From Chitinivibrionales bacterium (GTDB taxonomy: Bacteria > Fibrobacterota > Chitinivibrionia > Chitinivibrionales > WJKA01), in assembly GCA_014728295.1 (NCBI GenBank), contig WJLW01000091.1, positions 1-63,705 on the forward strand: a DNA stretch of 63,705 nt. The letters run 5' to 3'. Below, in pieces: positions 24,486 through 34,017 of this stretch. Within the stretch, counting starts at the first letter, position 1. The number at the start of each line of letters is the position of its first letter. The position numbers were made by a program, and so were the translations under genes. Under the pieces are notes generated by a model. The model worked only from the letters and a program-made list of their open reading frames with translations, was not told where the DNA came from and made no database searches.

Positions 24486-24728
24486 ATGAACAGATTGCTG
24501 CGCATGCTTTCAGTTGCCTCAGGCAGGCTGATGATTTTATTGGTCAAGCTCTATCGCATAATCATCTCACCGCTTCTTTTGCCAAGTTGCAGATATCAAC
24601 CGACGTGTTCGGAATATGCAGAGCAAGCCGTCAGGCGCTATGGCAGTCTAAAAGGCGGTTGGCTTGCGCTGAAAAGGATCCTGCGCTGCCACCCTTTTGC
24701 ACGCGGTGGGATTGATCCGGTCCCCTGA
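24486..24728 (+). CDS. yidD: Membrane protein insertion efficiency factor YidD
   Basis: 80 residues, the normal size. The family core is intact: [31 protein letters not shown] and [17 protein letters not shown], quoted in part ([26 protein letters not shown]). It is an amphipathic inner-membrane protein that assists YidC insertion. ATG at 24486 is preferred over the GTG at 24483. Here it is separated from rpmH/rnpA/yidC, its usual neighbours. Confidence 0.93.
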   Translation: MNRLLRMLSVASGRLMILLVKLYRIIISPLLLPSCRYQPTCSEYAEQAVRRYGSLKGGWLALKRILRCHPFARGGIDPVP

Positions 24729-24812
24729 CGCTACATGCCCCGAAGAACGTGCAGGCCCTTCCCATCACCCATCCTGATTTATTTTCCCTTTTCATCAATC
24801 ACAGGAGCCCAA

Positions 24813-25592
24813 ATGAAGACAATACGGCTGATATCCTGGAACGTCAACGGTATTCGCGCTGCGTATAAAAAGGGATTGCTGGACTGGTTTGCCGGCGAGG
24901 AACCGGACATTCTGTGCCTGCAGGAGACGAAAGCTCACCCAGATCAGTTGACAAACGATGTGCGTAATGTTGCCGGCTATTCATCATATTTTTCATCCGC
25001 CGAAAAAAAAGGCTATAGCGGCGTGGCGATTTACAGCAGGGAGGAGCCGGTAGAAGTTGAATACGGATTCGGTAAAAAGCAGTTTGATACCGAGGGAAGA
25101 TCGCTGATTGCGCATTTCGAGGATTTCACTCTTTACAATGTGTACTTCCCCAACGGCAAAGCTTCGCCCGAGCGGCTTGCGTATAAACTTGCATTCTACG
25201 ACGTCTTTGCGCGTCACGTAGAAAAGCTGCGCAAGGCGGGCAGGAATATCGTCATCTGCGGGGATGTGAATACCGCACATAAAGAAATTGACCTGGCGCG
25301 ACCTAAAGCCAATGAAAAAACGTCCGGATTCTTGCCGGTAGAGCGTGCATGGATCGATTCGTTTCTGGCTCGGGGGTATATCGATATATTTCGCACCTAC
25401 TGCCGGAAGCCGGAAAAGTATACCTGGTGGGATCAAAAAACCGGAGCACGCAAACGCAATGTCGGTTGGCGCATTGATTACTTTTATATCAGTGAGAGTC
25501 TCAGAAAAATGGCTGTTTCTGCATCTATTTTGCATGATGTCATGGGCTCGGATCACTGTCCGATAGATCTGGTTCTGCAATTGAAGAAATGA
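24813..25592 (+). CDS. xth: Exodeoxyribonuclease III (AP endonuclease)
   Basis: 259 residues from the ATG at 24813 behind CAGGAG; a longer in-frame opening to 24735 has no ribosome site. Motifs of the exonuclease III family: LISWNVNGIRAAYKKG, DILCLQETKA (metal Glu), YFPNGKASPERL, ICGDVNTAHKEIDLARPK (catalytic Asp/Asn), FRTYCRKPEKYTWWDQ, WRIDYFYIS, and GSDHCPIDLVL (catalytic His). It repairs abasic sites and trims 3' ends. Confidence 0.95.
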   Translation: MKTIRLISWNVNGIRAAYKKGLLDWFAGEEPDILCLQETKAHPDQLTNDVRNVAGYSSYFSSAEKKGYSGVAIYSREEPVEVEYGFGKKQFDTEGRSLIAHFEDFTLYNVYFPNGKASPERLAYKLAFYDVFARHVEKLRKAGRNIVICGDVNTAHKEIDLARPKANEKTSGFLPVERAWIDSFLARGYIDIFRTYCRKPEKYTWWDQKTGARKRNVGWRIDYFYISESLRKMAVSASILHDVMGSDHCPIDLVLQLKK

Positions 25593-25611
25593 GCTGAAAA
25601 AGGAAGTTGGT

Positions 25612-26110
25612 ATGGAGGCCATACGCTACGATGTGCATGGTGATTACGATGTTCTGAAGTGCGTTGATATTGAGCGTCCGGTGTTTGAAGGAACGAGTGA
25701 TTTTGTTCTTGTCAAGCTTATGGCGTCCGGTGTCAATCCGATTGACAGAGGGGGAGGGGGTCGAGTGTGTGTTCGATTCGATTGACGGGGAGATGACCCG
25801 GCAGGCAATGCGATGTTTGCAGGAATTCGGCGCATTAGTTAATGTCGGTATTCACGGGGGGGATGCGTTTGCACTTGACTTAAAGGATCTTATGCGCAAT
25901 AGCAAACGGATTGTCGGCTGGCAATTCATTGATGTACTCAAGCATCAGCCCGATATGATTTATGCTGCATTGCAGCAGATTACCGATTACCTAGAAATGG
26001 GCAAGATCCGGCCTCACCTTTCGCACATATTTCCGCTCGAACAGGCGGCCGAAGCACAGCGGTTTCTCATTGAAGAAAGACGGTTCGGCAAGGTCGTGCT
26101 GTCGATGTAG
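25612..26110 (+). pseudogene. Quinone oxidoreductase (MDR family), large internal deletion plus frameshift
   Basis: The front, from ATG 25612, reads MEAIRYDVHGDYDVLKCVDI and VLVKLMASGVNPIDR, the start of a zinc-type/quinone MDR protein. It then enters a G-rich stretch (about 25746-25760) and stops at 25783. In another frame the text resumes ECVFDSIDGEMTRQAMRCLQ and continues to the normal MDR C-terminus (LEQAAEAQRFLIEERRFGKVV). Family comparison says about 160 residues, the whole cofactor-binding front, are missing between the two parts. The remnant cannot bind NAD(P)H and is a pseudogene. Confidence 0.8.
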
Positions 26111-26185
26111 GTCCGGGGCGCATTCACTATATTATCTCTTTGCGGTAAAACTAACCAAGCCATTTAATTTAACGGAGGTACTTGT

Positions 26186-26614
26186 ATGAATTTATTTGTG
26201 TGTGCTGTATGTGGGCATGTCGCATTCGGCAGCGCTCCGGACAACTGCCCTGTGTGCGCAGCCGTGAAGTTCGACCGCAACGATCAGCTTTTTGTGGAAT
26301 CGGCTTCCAAAACCGGTGAAGGTTCCATCAAGCATATTCCGCAGGTTACGGTTAAAAAAGAGTGCGGCATGATACCTGAACAAAGCTGCGTGGATGTATT
26401 GGTCCGGGTTGGCGAAGTACTGCATCCGATGGAGGAAAAGCACTTGATTACCAATATAGATTTATATGTGGATGATGCGTATGTCGCCCGGAAAATGCTG
26501 ACACCCGGTGTCTATCCTGCTGCAGTTTTTCATGTAAAGGCAACCGGCGCAAAGGTTCGTGCCGTTGAAAGCTGCAATCTGCACGGCGCCTGGACAACCG
26601 AAGTGGATTTATAG
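26186..26614 (+). CDS. Superoxide reductase (desulfoferrodoxin-like) with rubredoxin-type N-terminus
   Basis: 142 residues. An N-terminal small rubredoxin-like knuckle (CAVCGHVAFGSAPDNCPVC) is followed by the superoxide reductase domain. The iron ligands can be seen: KHIP, the paired His of LHPMEEKHLI, and Cys plus His in CNLHGAW. It reduces superoxide to peroxide without making oxygen, a usual defence of anaerobes. An AACGGAGG site precedes the ATG. It stands alone between the broken oxidoreductase and a small hypothetical gene. Confidence 0.9.
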   Translation: MNLFVCAVCGHVAFGSAPDNCPVCAAVKFDRNDQLFVESASKTGEGSIKHIPQVTVKKECGMIPEQSCVDVLVRVGEVLHPMEEKHLITNIDLYVDDAYVARKMLTPGVYPAAVFHVKATGAKVRAVESCNLHGAWTTEVDL

Positions 26615-26761
26615 ATTTAGGAGGGGTGACCTGTGTGTGGATGCAGGTCATTCCGCTTTCCTTGAACCGGCCGGCGCCGGCAGCAGCGTTCGGCACGGTT
26701 GAGGCTGGTTGTTTTTATTGACAAATTCACTTATATCCGCTATTGTTAACGTGGGAACAGT

Positions 26762-27043
26762 ATGACAAACGAAAATGTATCGTCTCTCGGAAATGCTGCA
26801 CAAACGTCGGCAGTCCAAAGGGGGTTTACTGCGGCGAATGGCGACGAAACACAATCGGCTCGCAGGACGGACAAACAAGTACCGATTCAGCAGGTTCGCC
26901 GGCCGGATCGAGATAGCGTAGACATCGAGAGCGTGCGCAATGGCACGCAGATAATCCGCACCGAATCTGAAGAGGACAGGTTAAGAATTCAAGCGCCTCA
27001 ATCGCCGAATCCTTCCCGGGGATCGATCAACATCACTGTTTAG
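26762..27043 (+). CDS. Small hydrophilic protein, unknown
   Basis: 93 residues with no signal peptide or membrane segment, rich in Gln, Arg, Ser, Asn and Thr, and low in hydrophobic residues, so probably disordered. The last residues, SPNPSRGSINITV, resemble the opening of an FCB sorting domain (PNPxxGxxxI), which may be chance. A GGGA precedes the ATG by a short distance. I do not recognise it; a non-coding reading is possible. Confidence 0.45.
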   Translation: MTNENVSSLGNAAQTSAVQRGFTAANGDETQSARRTDKQVPIQQVRRPDRDSVDIESVRNGTQIIRTESEEDRLRIQAPQSPNPSRGSINITV

Positions 27044-27206
27044 CGCTGTACACCGGAAATTATTTTCATTTCTGACTTTGCCGGTCTGAGTCGGAAACAA
27101 TACCTGTTAACGTGCCGGAACTGGTATCGTCTTGTCTAAGTGCTGTTGAATTTTCGCAAAATTTCCATGCCGGGTTAAAGGCAACGTTTAGTTTAAAGGA
27201 AGTTTC

Positions 27207-28694
27207 ATGTCCGATTCCATTCGAGTCAGGTTTGCCCCGTCCCCAACCGGCTACTTGCATGTCGGTGGTGCGCGAACTGCGCTGTTTAATTTTCTGCTTG
27301 CCCGGCATCATCGCGGCTCGTTTATTTTGCGCATCGAAGACACCGATCGCTCCCGGTATCAGGAGTCGGCGTGCGAGGAAATTTACAAAAGCTTACGCTG
27401 GCTGGGAATGGAATGGGATGAAGGACCCGAAAAAGGCGGAGATTTCGGCCCGTATGTGCAGTCACAGCGTCTTGACGGATATCAGGAGCATGCCCGGATG
27501 TTGATTGACACGGGTCACGCGTATCGCTGTTTCTGCAGTCCCGAACGGCTTGCGCAAATGCGCAAAGAGCAGGAGGATGCAGGCAAGCAGCATGTGCGTG
27601 GCTATGATCGTCATTGCCGCAGCTTGACGAAAGAAGAAGTTGCCGGCAGACTGGCGGCGCACGCGCCGCATGTGATCCGGTTAAAAATTCCGGATAACCG
27701 GGAAATCGCGTTCACCGATCAGATTCGCGGCGAAATATCCTATCAAAGCGAAGTCCTTGACGATCTGGTGTTGCTTAAGGCCGATGGATTTCCTACCTAT
27801 CACCTTGCGAGTGTGGTGGATGATCATTTGATGCGCATATCGCATGTGCTGCGCGGCGAGGAGTGGATTGCGTCAACGCCGCGGCATGTTTTGATTTATG
27901 AAGCATTTGGATGGAAAATGCCGGAAATCGCCCATTTGCCGGTCATTCTCGCGCCGGGTGGAGGAAAGCTTTCAAAACGTAAGGGCGCAGCCGGTGTGTT
28001 TGATTACAAGCATGCCGGATATCTGCCCGAAGCGCTGTTCAATTTTCTTGCCCTGCTGGGCTGGTCTCCCGGTGATGACCGCGAGCGCATGAGTAAACAG
28101 GAAATAATCGACGCATTTACTCTTGATAAAGTCAACCCCAAAGCAGCGGTGTTCGATGAGCAGAAGCTGATCTGGATGAATGGAGTGTATCTGGCGGATG
28201 CACCGGTTGCGGCTTTGCGGGATGAAGCAATGCGGCTCTGGCACGAAAAGGGATTGATCAGCGATGATTACGATGATGAATACGTCAATAAAATCATAGC
28301 GATGATGAAGGGCCGCAGCAAAAAGCTAACCGAACTGGCCGAGAACACGACCTACTTTTTCAAAGACCCCAAGGAGTACGATCCCCGGGGTGTCAAAAAG
28401 CATTTCAAAGCGAGTGCGCATCACGTTCTGCAGCAAATACAATCGATGCTGAGCGAGTGCGCCAATTTTGAAGCAACCTCACTTGAACAGACATTTAAGA
28501 GCTACAGCGAAAAGCATGAATTGCCGCTTGGAAAAATGGTTCATCCGGTTCGACTGGCTGTATCCGGTGTAACGTTCGGGGCGGGATTATTCGAGATGCT
28601 CGAGCTTATCGGCAAAGACGCAACACGGCGAAGAATAGACAAGGCACTCCATTTTCTCAACGAAAAATACGGTGATTCGAATGAAAAAACCTGA
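27207..28694 (+). CDS. gltX: Glutamate-tRNA ligase
   Basis: 495 residues, normal length. Class I synthetase signatures: [22 protein letters not shown] (HIGH motif as HVGG), the Glu-binding [24 protein letters not shown], and KLSKRKGA (KMSKS equivalent). A helical anticodon-binding domain forms the C-terminus. It charges tRNA-Glu. With a separate GlnRS encoded directly downstream, a discriminating GluRS is likely. AAAGGAAG precedes the ATG. The end overlaps glnS by 14 bases. Confidence 0.96.
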   Translation: MSDSIRVRFAPSPTGYLHVGGARTALFNFLLARHHRGSFILRIEDTDRSRYQESACEEIYKSLRWLGMEWDEGPEKGGDFGPYVQSQRLDGYQEHARMLIDTGHAYRCFCSPERLAQMRKEQEDAGKQHVRGYDRHCRSLTKEEVAGRLAAHAPHVIRLKIPDNREIAFTDQIRGEISYQSEVLDDLVLLKADGFPTYHLASVVDDHLMRISHVLRGEEWIASTPRHVLIYEAFGWKMPEIAHLPVILAPGGGKLSKRKGAAGVFDYKHAGYLPEALFNFLALLGWSPGDDRERMSKQEIIDAFTLDKVNPKAAVFDEQKLIWMNGVYLADAPVAALRDEAMRLWHEKGLISDDYDDEYVNKIIAMMKGRSKKLTELAENTTYFFKDPKEYDPRGVKKHFKASAHHVLQQIQSMLSECANFEATSLEQTFKSYSEKHELPLGKMVHPVRLAVSGVTFGAGLFEMLELIGKDATRRRIDKALHFLNEKYGDSNEKT

Positions 28695-30369
28695 TAAAGA
28701 CACGACGCCGGCGCCGAACTTCATACGTGCGATTATTGAGAATGACCTCAAGGCCGGCAAAAACGACGGCAAAGTCATCACCCGCTTTCCGCCCGAACCG
28801 AATGGATATTTACATATCGGACATGCCAAAGCTATTTGCATCGATTTCGGGATGGCCGAGGAATTTGGCGGCTATACCAATCTTCGATTTGATGATACCA
28901 ACCCGAGCAAAGAAAGCCGGGAGTATATAAATGCAATAAAGCGTGATGTTGCCTGGCTGGGATTTACCTGGAAGCATGAGTGTTACGCGTCGGATTATTT
29001 CCCCCGGATGTATGCATGGGCCGTGCGGCTTATCAAAGCGGGCAAGGCCTATGTTGATGACCTGAACGGGGAGCAGATTCGTGAATATCGGGGGACGCTG
29101 ACAGAGCCCGGACGAGAGAGCCCGTATCGCAATCGCGGTAGCGATGAAAATCTCGAGCTGTTTGAAAAAATGAAAAACGGTGAATTCGATAACGGTCAAA
29201 AAGTGCTGCGCGCCAAAATTGACATGGCGCACCCGAATATGAATCTGCGCGATCCGGTCATGTACCGTATCCAGAAAACGCCGCACCATCGCCAGGGAGC
29301 CGCCTGGAATATCTATCCCATGTACGATTGGGCGCACGGTCTCGAAGATTCCATTGAGGGGGTAACCCACTCTCTGTGTTCACTGGAATTCGAAGATCAC
29401 CGTCCGCTGTACGACTGGTTTCTGGATCAACTGGGTGTTTATCACCCGCGTCAGTATGAGTTTGCGCGACTCAATCTCAGCTTTACGGTTATGAGCAAAC
29501 GTAAACTTATGACACTTGTTGACCGGGGGTTGGTAAACGGTTGGGACGATCCGCGCATGCCCACGCTGAGCGGACTCCGACGCAGAGGCTATACGCCTGA
29601 GGCCATTCGCACCTTCTGCGATCGAATTGGCGTCGCCAAGCGCGATTCGATGGTCGACTATGCGCTGCTGGAATTCTGTTTGCGCGAAAATTTGAACAAG
29701 CATGCCTTACGGGTAATGGCGGTGCTGAAGCCGATCAAAGTGATTATAGACAACTTCCCGGATGATCAGGTGGATGAGCTCGAGGCCGTAAACAATCCTG
29801 AAGATCCCGCGGCCGGGACGCGTACACTGCCCTTTACCAAAGAGATTTACCTGGAACGCGATGATTTCATGGAAGATCCCCCTAAAAAATTCTTCCGCCT
29901 TGCGCCCGGCAGGGAAGTTCGTTTGCGCTATGCCTATTTTATTACGTGCACGAATGTCGTCAAAGATGAAAGCGACGAAATCGTTGAATTGCATTGTACC
30001 TATGATCCGGCTACCCGTGGCGGTAACGCCCCTGATGGACGCAAAGTAAAAGCCACGTTGCATTGGGTGTCTGCTTCCCATGCACTTGACGCTCAGGTTT
30101 GTTTGTATGAAACGCTCTTTACCCGGGAGAATCCCGACGATGTGGAAGCAGGCAAAGCTTTTACCGATTACCTGAATCCGGATTCGCTGAAAATACTGAA
30201 AAATTGCAAACTGGAGCCGTCATTGGGCGTTTCAAAGCCCTTAGACCTGTTCCAGTTTGAGCGCATAGGTTATTTTTGTAGAGATACTTCAACAGAGTCA
30301 ATTCCGGTATTCAATCGGACGGTAACGTTGAGGGATGCCTGGGCGAAAATCAAAACCGCGCAGGCCTAA
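28681..30369 (+). CDS. glnS: Glutamine-tRNA ligase
   Basis: 562 residues from the ATG at 28681; a GTG at 28672 is in frame. Motifs: [19 protein letters not shown] (HIGH), [10 protein letters not shown], the ATP-loop region [19 protein letters not shown], and VMSKRKL (KMSKS). A C-terminal beta-barrel anticodon domain is present. GlnRS is the direct route to Gln-tRNA and is patchy outside Gammaproteobacteria and some FCB lineages. It overlaps gltX, so the two Glx synthetases are co-expressed. Confidence 0.96.
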   Translation: MKKPDKDTTPAPNFIRAIIENDLKAGKNDGKVITRFPPEPNGYLHIGHAKAICIDFGMAEEFGGYTNLRFDDTNPSKESREYINAIKRDVAWLGFTWKHECYASDYFPRMYAWAVRLIKAGKAYVDDLNGEQIREYRGTLTEPGRESPYRNRGSDENLELFEKMKNGEFDNGQKVLRAKIDMAHPNMNLRDPVMYRIQKTPHHRQGAAWNIYPMYDWAHGLEDSIEGVTHSLCSLEFEDHRPLYDWFLDQLGVYHPRQYEFARLNLSFTVMSKRKLMTLVDRGLVNGWDDPRMPTLSGLRRRGYTPEAIRTFCDRIGVAKRDSMVDYALLEFCLRENLNKHALRVMAVLKPIKVIIDNFPDDQVDELEAVNNPEDPAAGTRTLPFTKEIYLERDDFMEDPPKKFFRLAPGREVRLRYAYFITCTNVVKDESDEIVELHCTYDPATRGGNAPDGRKVKATLHWVSASHALDAQVCLYETLFTRENPDDVEAGKAFTDYLNPDSLKILKNCKLEPSLGVSKPLDLFQFERIGYFCRDTSTESIPVFNRTVTLRDAWAKIKTAQA

Positions 30370-30531
30370 CCAAAACACCAACAGTAGGTGAGTAGCTCTT
30401 AATCCAGTATCAAACAAATGCTGTCACGATGGTAGAGTGTCTGTCGGACAGAAATGTGACGACTGGCATATCAAGGGGTTATTCACGACAAGGATATGTT
30501 TCACAATTTAAACGCTTGAAAGGAGGGCGTT

Positions 30532-31722
30532 TTGAAAAAAATCGCCATCTTTCTTCTTTTAGGAGTTTTGCTCGGTAGTGGTAATATTGCTCTGGCGAAA
30601 AAAGGTGAAGACATCTCCGCCTACGAAGATGCTGAGTCTCGGGCCAAAGAGCTCGAAAAGGAGCGTGACCAGTATAAATCACAGCTTCTGGATTCTGCCG
30701 GAGCGGAAGAAAGAATGACGGCCGAAGAGGAAGTTCGCACTTTTCTCAAAGACAGTGTCAAGGCTATGCAAGAGAAGAAAGAAGTGGTCGAGATAACCGA
30801 AAAAGATAAAAAGGCCTTAAAGTGCGATGGACGAATTTACCTGCAGGAGTTGAATCTTGACCAGGAAACGTCAGGTTTCGAGCCGGTGCCGTTTGAGAAG
30901 AGCCTGATTCACAATTCACTCGTAGAAACGTTAAACAATTTTTTTGAGCGCGAGGTTACGCTTGTCTCTAAGGGGATGCTTGCACATAATCAAGGCGCGT
31001 GTCTCAATGCAATTGTAGTCAAGCCTGAAATTGCGCTCTATCAAAAGCTGTCAAAAGCGGTGCTGCGTATGGCCGAGGCGCGTGTTGTCTTCAAATTTCA
31101 AACGGGCATTGGATCCGTTCCCGATTTTGAGATAACGATTCACGAGACCGGTGCGCCGCATTTAGGAGCGACCACACCGGCCGTTTATGCAGAGAAGGTT
31201 ATGAAAAAAATCTCAAATCGCCTCGGTGAGGAGCTTGCCAAGATAGAAGATGCCTACGGACGAAACGAGTTGGTATGCCGTAAGAAATTTTTCATGAAGC
31301 AGATGGATTTTACCAATAAGCTGGTCGATATACGCCTCGATTATTTTCAGGAGTTGCAACTAAATTCAATCCTGGTTGACGCTCTGGAAAAAGCGTTCTC
31401 CGAAGAGTCGGAAGTGGTGCGTGCCGATGTTGTGATGGCTGCCGATCCCTGCAAAACATTGATGATGGAAGCTGACGTACAGGAATATGTAGTCAATTCG
31501 GCTGCACTGAAAAAAGTTATTAACGCCAAAGTCGTTTTCAGCTTTTTCCATGGCACGAAAAATGAAAAGGCCCGGCTCGAATTGCCTATACAGGTACAGA
31601 TGAAAATGGGCGCAGAAGCTCTGGGCTATGAAGGTGCCGAAAAGGTCTTTGAGGAGATTGGCGAACAACTGACCAAAGAATTAAAGAAGTCCAACTATCG
31701 ACATATCGGGCGATATATTTAG
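30532..31722 (+). CDS. Periplasmic protein with an internal domain duplication, unknown
   Basis: 396 residues from a TTG start, justified by AAAGGAGGG six bases upstream and an immediate signal peptide (ending NIALA). A coiled-coil stretch (about 30-95) follows. Two copies of a roughly 130-residue domain come next: NSLVETLNNFFEREVTLV...ARVVFKFQTG and NSILVDALEKAFSEESEVV...AKVVFSFFHG align over their length, each with one or two Cys. No named family comes to mind. It is followed by a good terminator, so it is a single-gene unit. Confidence 0.7.
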   Translation: MKKIAIFLLLGVLLGSGNIALAKKGEDISAYEDAESRAKELEKERDQYKSQLLDSAGAEERMTAEEEVRTFLKDSVKAMQEKKEVVEITEKDKKALKCDGRIYLQELNLDQETSGFEPVPFEKSLIHNSLVETLNNFFEREVTLVSKGMLAHNQGACLNAIVVKPEIALYQKLSKAVLRMAEARVVFKFQTGIGSVPDFEITIHETGAPHLGATTPAVYAEKVMKKISNRLGEELAKIEDAYGRNELVCRKKFFMKQMDFTNKLVDIRLDYFQELQLNSILVDALEKAFSEESEVVRADVVMAADPCKTLMMEADVQEYVVNSAALKKVINAKVVFSFFHGTKNEKARLELPIQVQMKMGAEALGYEGAEKVFEEIGEQLTKELKKSNYRHIGRYI

Positions 31723-31738
31723 CCTTTAGTCTGCGGGC

Positions 31739-31773
31739 AAGGCCGGTAGAATCTTCCGGCCTTTATTTGTTTT
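31739..31773 (+). terminator. Rho-independent terminator
   Basis: AAGGCCGG-tagaatct-TCCGGCCTT forms a stem of about eight GC-rich pairs followed by TATTTGTTTT. It ends the transcript of the duplicated-domain periplasmic protein gene, 16 bases after its stop. Confidence 0.85.
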
Positions 31774-31887
31774 CCTCATCGTAGATGGTGTATTTTACAG
31801 AGCCTATTTTATGCCGGCCTCAAGCTAACTTTTTGCGCCGCGTGAAATTCACCAGGTACATATTTCGTTCTTTTCTCAGGAGGTTTC

Positions 31888-33975
31888 ATGAAAACATACG
31901 AAGCCGGATCAATTCGCAATGTGGCTTTGGTTTCCCATGGCGGCGTCGGCAAAACAACGCTTACAGAAGCTGCAAGTTTCACGGCAAAGGCAACCAAAAA
32001 ACTGGGTAGTGTTGACAATGCAACCAGTGTTTTTGACGCCCGTTGGGATGAAAAAGAACGTAAAATGACTATTTCCATGGCCGTGGGCAGTCTGGAGTGG
32101 AAGGACACTAAAATAAACTTGATTGATACTCCGGGATTTCTCGATTTTCAGGGTGATGTAATTGCTGCCTTACGCATGGCCGAATCGGCGGTAGTGTTGA
32201 TAAGCGCGTCGGACGGCATTGAGGTTGGAACCGAAATTTTTTGCGGGCATATCGACGAAGCCGACATTCCCAGACTCTTTTTTGTCAACGGCCTCGACAA
32301 AGAAAATGTCGATTACGAAAAAACAATTGCCGATCTGAAGGATTATTTCGGGACTTCGATTGCCCCGCTCACCTGGCCCATCGGAGACGGTGCTTCCTTC
32401 AATGGAGTTGTCGACCTGGTAACCAAAGAAGCATTCGAATACACTCCGGGAGGCAACGGGACCGGAAAAAGAATTGACATTCCCGGTGAGCTTGCCGAAA
32501 GCATTGCCGCCAAGCGCAGTGAGCTGATGGAGGCGATTGCAGAAAGTGACGAAGAGCTCATGAACAAGTACTTCGAAGAAGGCGAACTCAGTGATGATGA
32601 TTTGCGCAAAGGCCTTTCGCAAGGCGTTGCTCAGGGGTTGGTCTTTCCGGTATTGTGTGGTTGCGCTTCTCAGAATGCCGGCAGCGATATCCTGCTTAAC
32701 ACGATAACCACCCTGAGTCCTTCACCGCTGGCAAAAAAGGAAATAACGGTTGTAGAATCCGGTGAGGAGAAAAAGGTTCCCTGTTCGGCAGCCGACCCGG
32801 CATCCGCATTCGTCTTCAAAACAATTTCGGAAGAACATGTTGGAGAACTGAATATTATTCGTGTTTTTGGCGGTAAGGTTGCAACCGGCATGGAACTGGC
32901 TAATCCTGTTCGAGCCGGTTCCGAGCGCATCGGCAATATGTACACTCTCTGTGGTCATGATAAGCGGGACGCCACTGAAATTGTTGCTGGAGATATCGGC
33001 GGCCTGCTCAAGCTCAAAGATACCCACACTAACGACACGCTTGTTGATAAGAGCTTGAATTGGCAATTCAAGAAAATTGCTTATCCCGATCCGCTGGTAC
33101 GCGTTGCCATCAGGTCGAAATCCAAAGGGGATGAAGACAAAATCGGCATCGGCATCAACAAACTCAGTGAAGAAGATGCGACCTTTACCTACCAGTTCCA
33201 TCCGGATATCCGTCAATCAATACTCTCTGCCATGGGGGATGTGCATCTTGACATTATCTTGAACAACCTTAAAAACCGCTTCAAAGTTGAGGTGGAAAAA
33301 ATAACGCCAAAAATCTCCTATCGCGAAACCATTACCAAGCCGGTTAAATACGTCGAATATACTCACAAGAAGCAAACCGGCGGCGCGGGTCAATATGCGC
33401 GGGTATTTATCGATCTCGAGCCGTTGCCGCGTGGTGAAGGTTATGCTTTTGAGGATAAGATTGTCGGTGGCGTTATCGATCAATCCCTGCGCCCCAGTGT
33501 TGACAAAGGAATCCGGGCGCGCATTGAGGAGGGCATTCTGGCCGGATACCCTATTGTCGACTTTAAAATTGCCCTGGTTGATGGAAAGACGCATCCGGTC
33601 GACTCAAAAGATATCGCCTTTCAGATAGCGGGAAGGGAAGTCTTTAAAAAGGCATTTGAAATGGCGGGACCGATTCTGCTCGAACCGTTTGCAGAATTAA
33701 AGGTTACCGTTCCGGATGATTTCACCGGCGATGTCATGGGAGATCTCTCATCGCGCCGCGGCAAGATTGGCGGGATGGAACCACTTGGCAAAAAACAGAG
33801 AATAACGGCACTGCTTCCCGAATCGGAAATCATGAATTATTCGCAATCTCTCAGATCGATCACACAGGGACGCGGTTTCTTTACGAAAAAGTTTTCCAGC
33901 TACGAACCGGTGCCACCGGATCAGACTGCAAAGATAGTAGAGCAGTCCAAAAAAGCTTCAGAAGAAGAACACTGA
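31888..33975 (+). CDS. Elongation factor G paralog
   Basis: 695 residues with all five EF-G domains. G1 is SHGGVGKTT (canonical AHIDAGKTT), G3 DTPG. G4, normally NKxD, reads NGLD. Domain II (FVFKTISEEHVGELNIIRVF), domain IV (RETITKPVKYVEYTHKKQTGGAGQYA) and domain V (LSSRRGKIGGMEP) are complete. The odd G1 and G4 mark it as one of the EF-G-like paralogs rather than the main FusA of the str operon. None of rpsL, rpsG or tuf is nearby. A strong CAGGAGG precedes the ATG. The role in translocation or recycling is unknown. Confidence 0.88.
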   Translation: MKTYEAGSIRNVALVSHGGVGKTTLTEAASFTAKATKKLGSVDNATSVFDARWDEKERKMTISMAVGSLEWKDTKINLIDTPGFLDFQGDVIAALRMAESAVVLISASDGIEVGTEIFCGHIDEADIPRLFFVNGLDKENVDYEKTIADLKDYFGTSIAPLTWPIGDGASFNGVVDLVTKEAFEYTPGGNGTGKRIDIPGELAESIAAKRSELMEAIAESDEELMNKYFEEGELSDDDLRKGLSQGVAQGLVFPVLCGCASQNAGSDILLNTITTLSPSPLAKKEITVVESGEEKKVPCSAADPASAFVFKTISEEHVGELNIIRVFGGKVATGMELANPVRAGSERIGNMYTLCGHDKRDATEIVAGDIGGLLKLKDTHTNDTLVDKSLNWQFKKIAYPDPLVRVAIRSKSKGDEDKIGIGINKLSEEDATFTYQFHPDIRQSILSAMGDVHLDIILNNLKNRFKVEVEKITPKISYRETITKPVKYVEYTHKKQTGGAGQYARVFIDLEPLPRGEGYAFEDKIVGGVIDQSLRPSVDKGIRARIEEGILAGYPIVDFKIALVDGKTHPVDSKDIAFQIAGREVFKKAFEMAGPILLEPFAELKVTVPDDFTGDVMGDLSSRRGKIGGMEPLGKKQRITALLPESEIMNYSQSLRSITQGRGFFTKKFSSYEPVPPDQTAKIVEQSKKASEEEH

Positions 33976-34017
33976 CAGCAACAACCAATTAAGTTAAGCA
34001 GCTAAGCGCGGAGTAGA

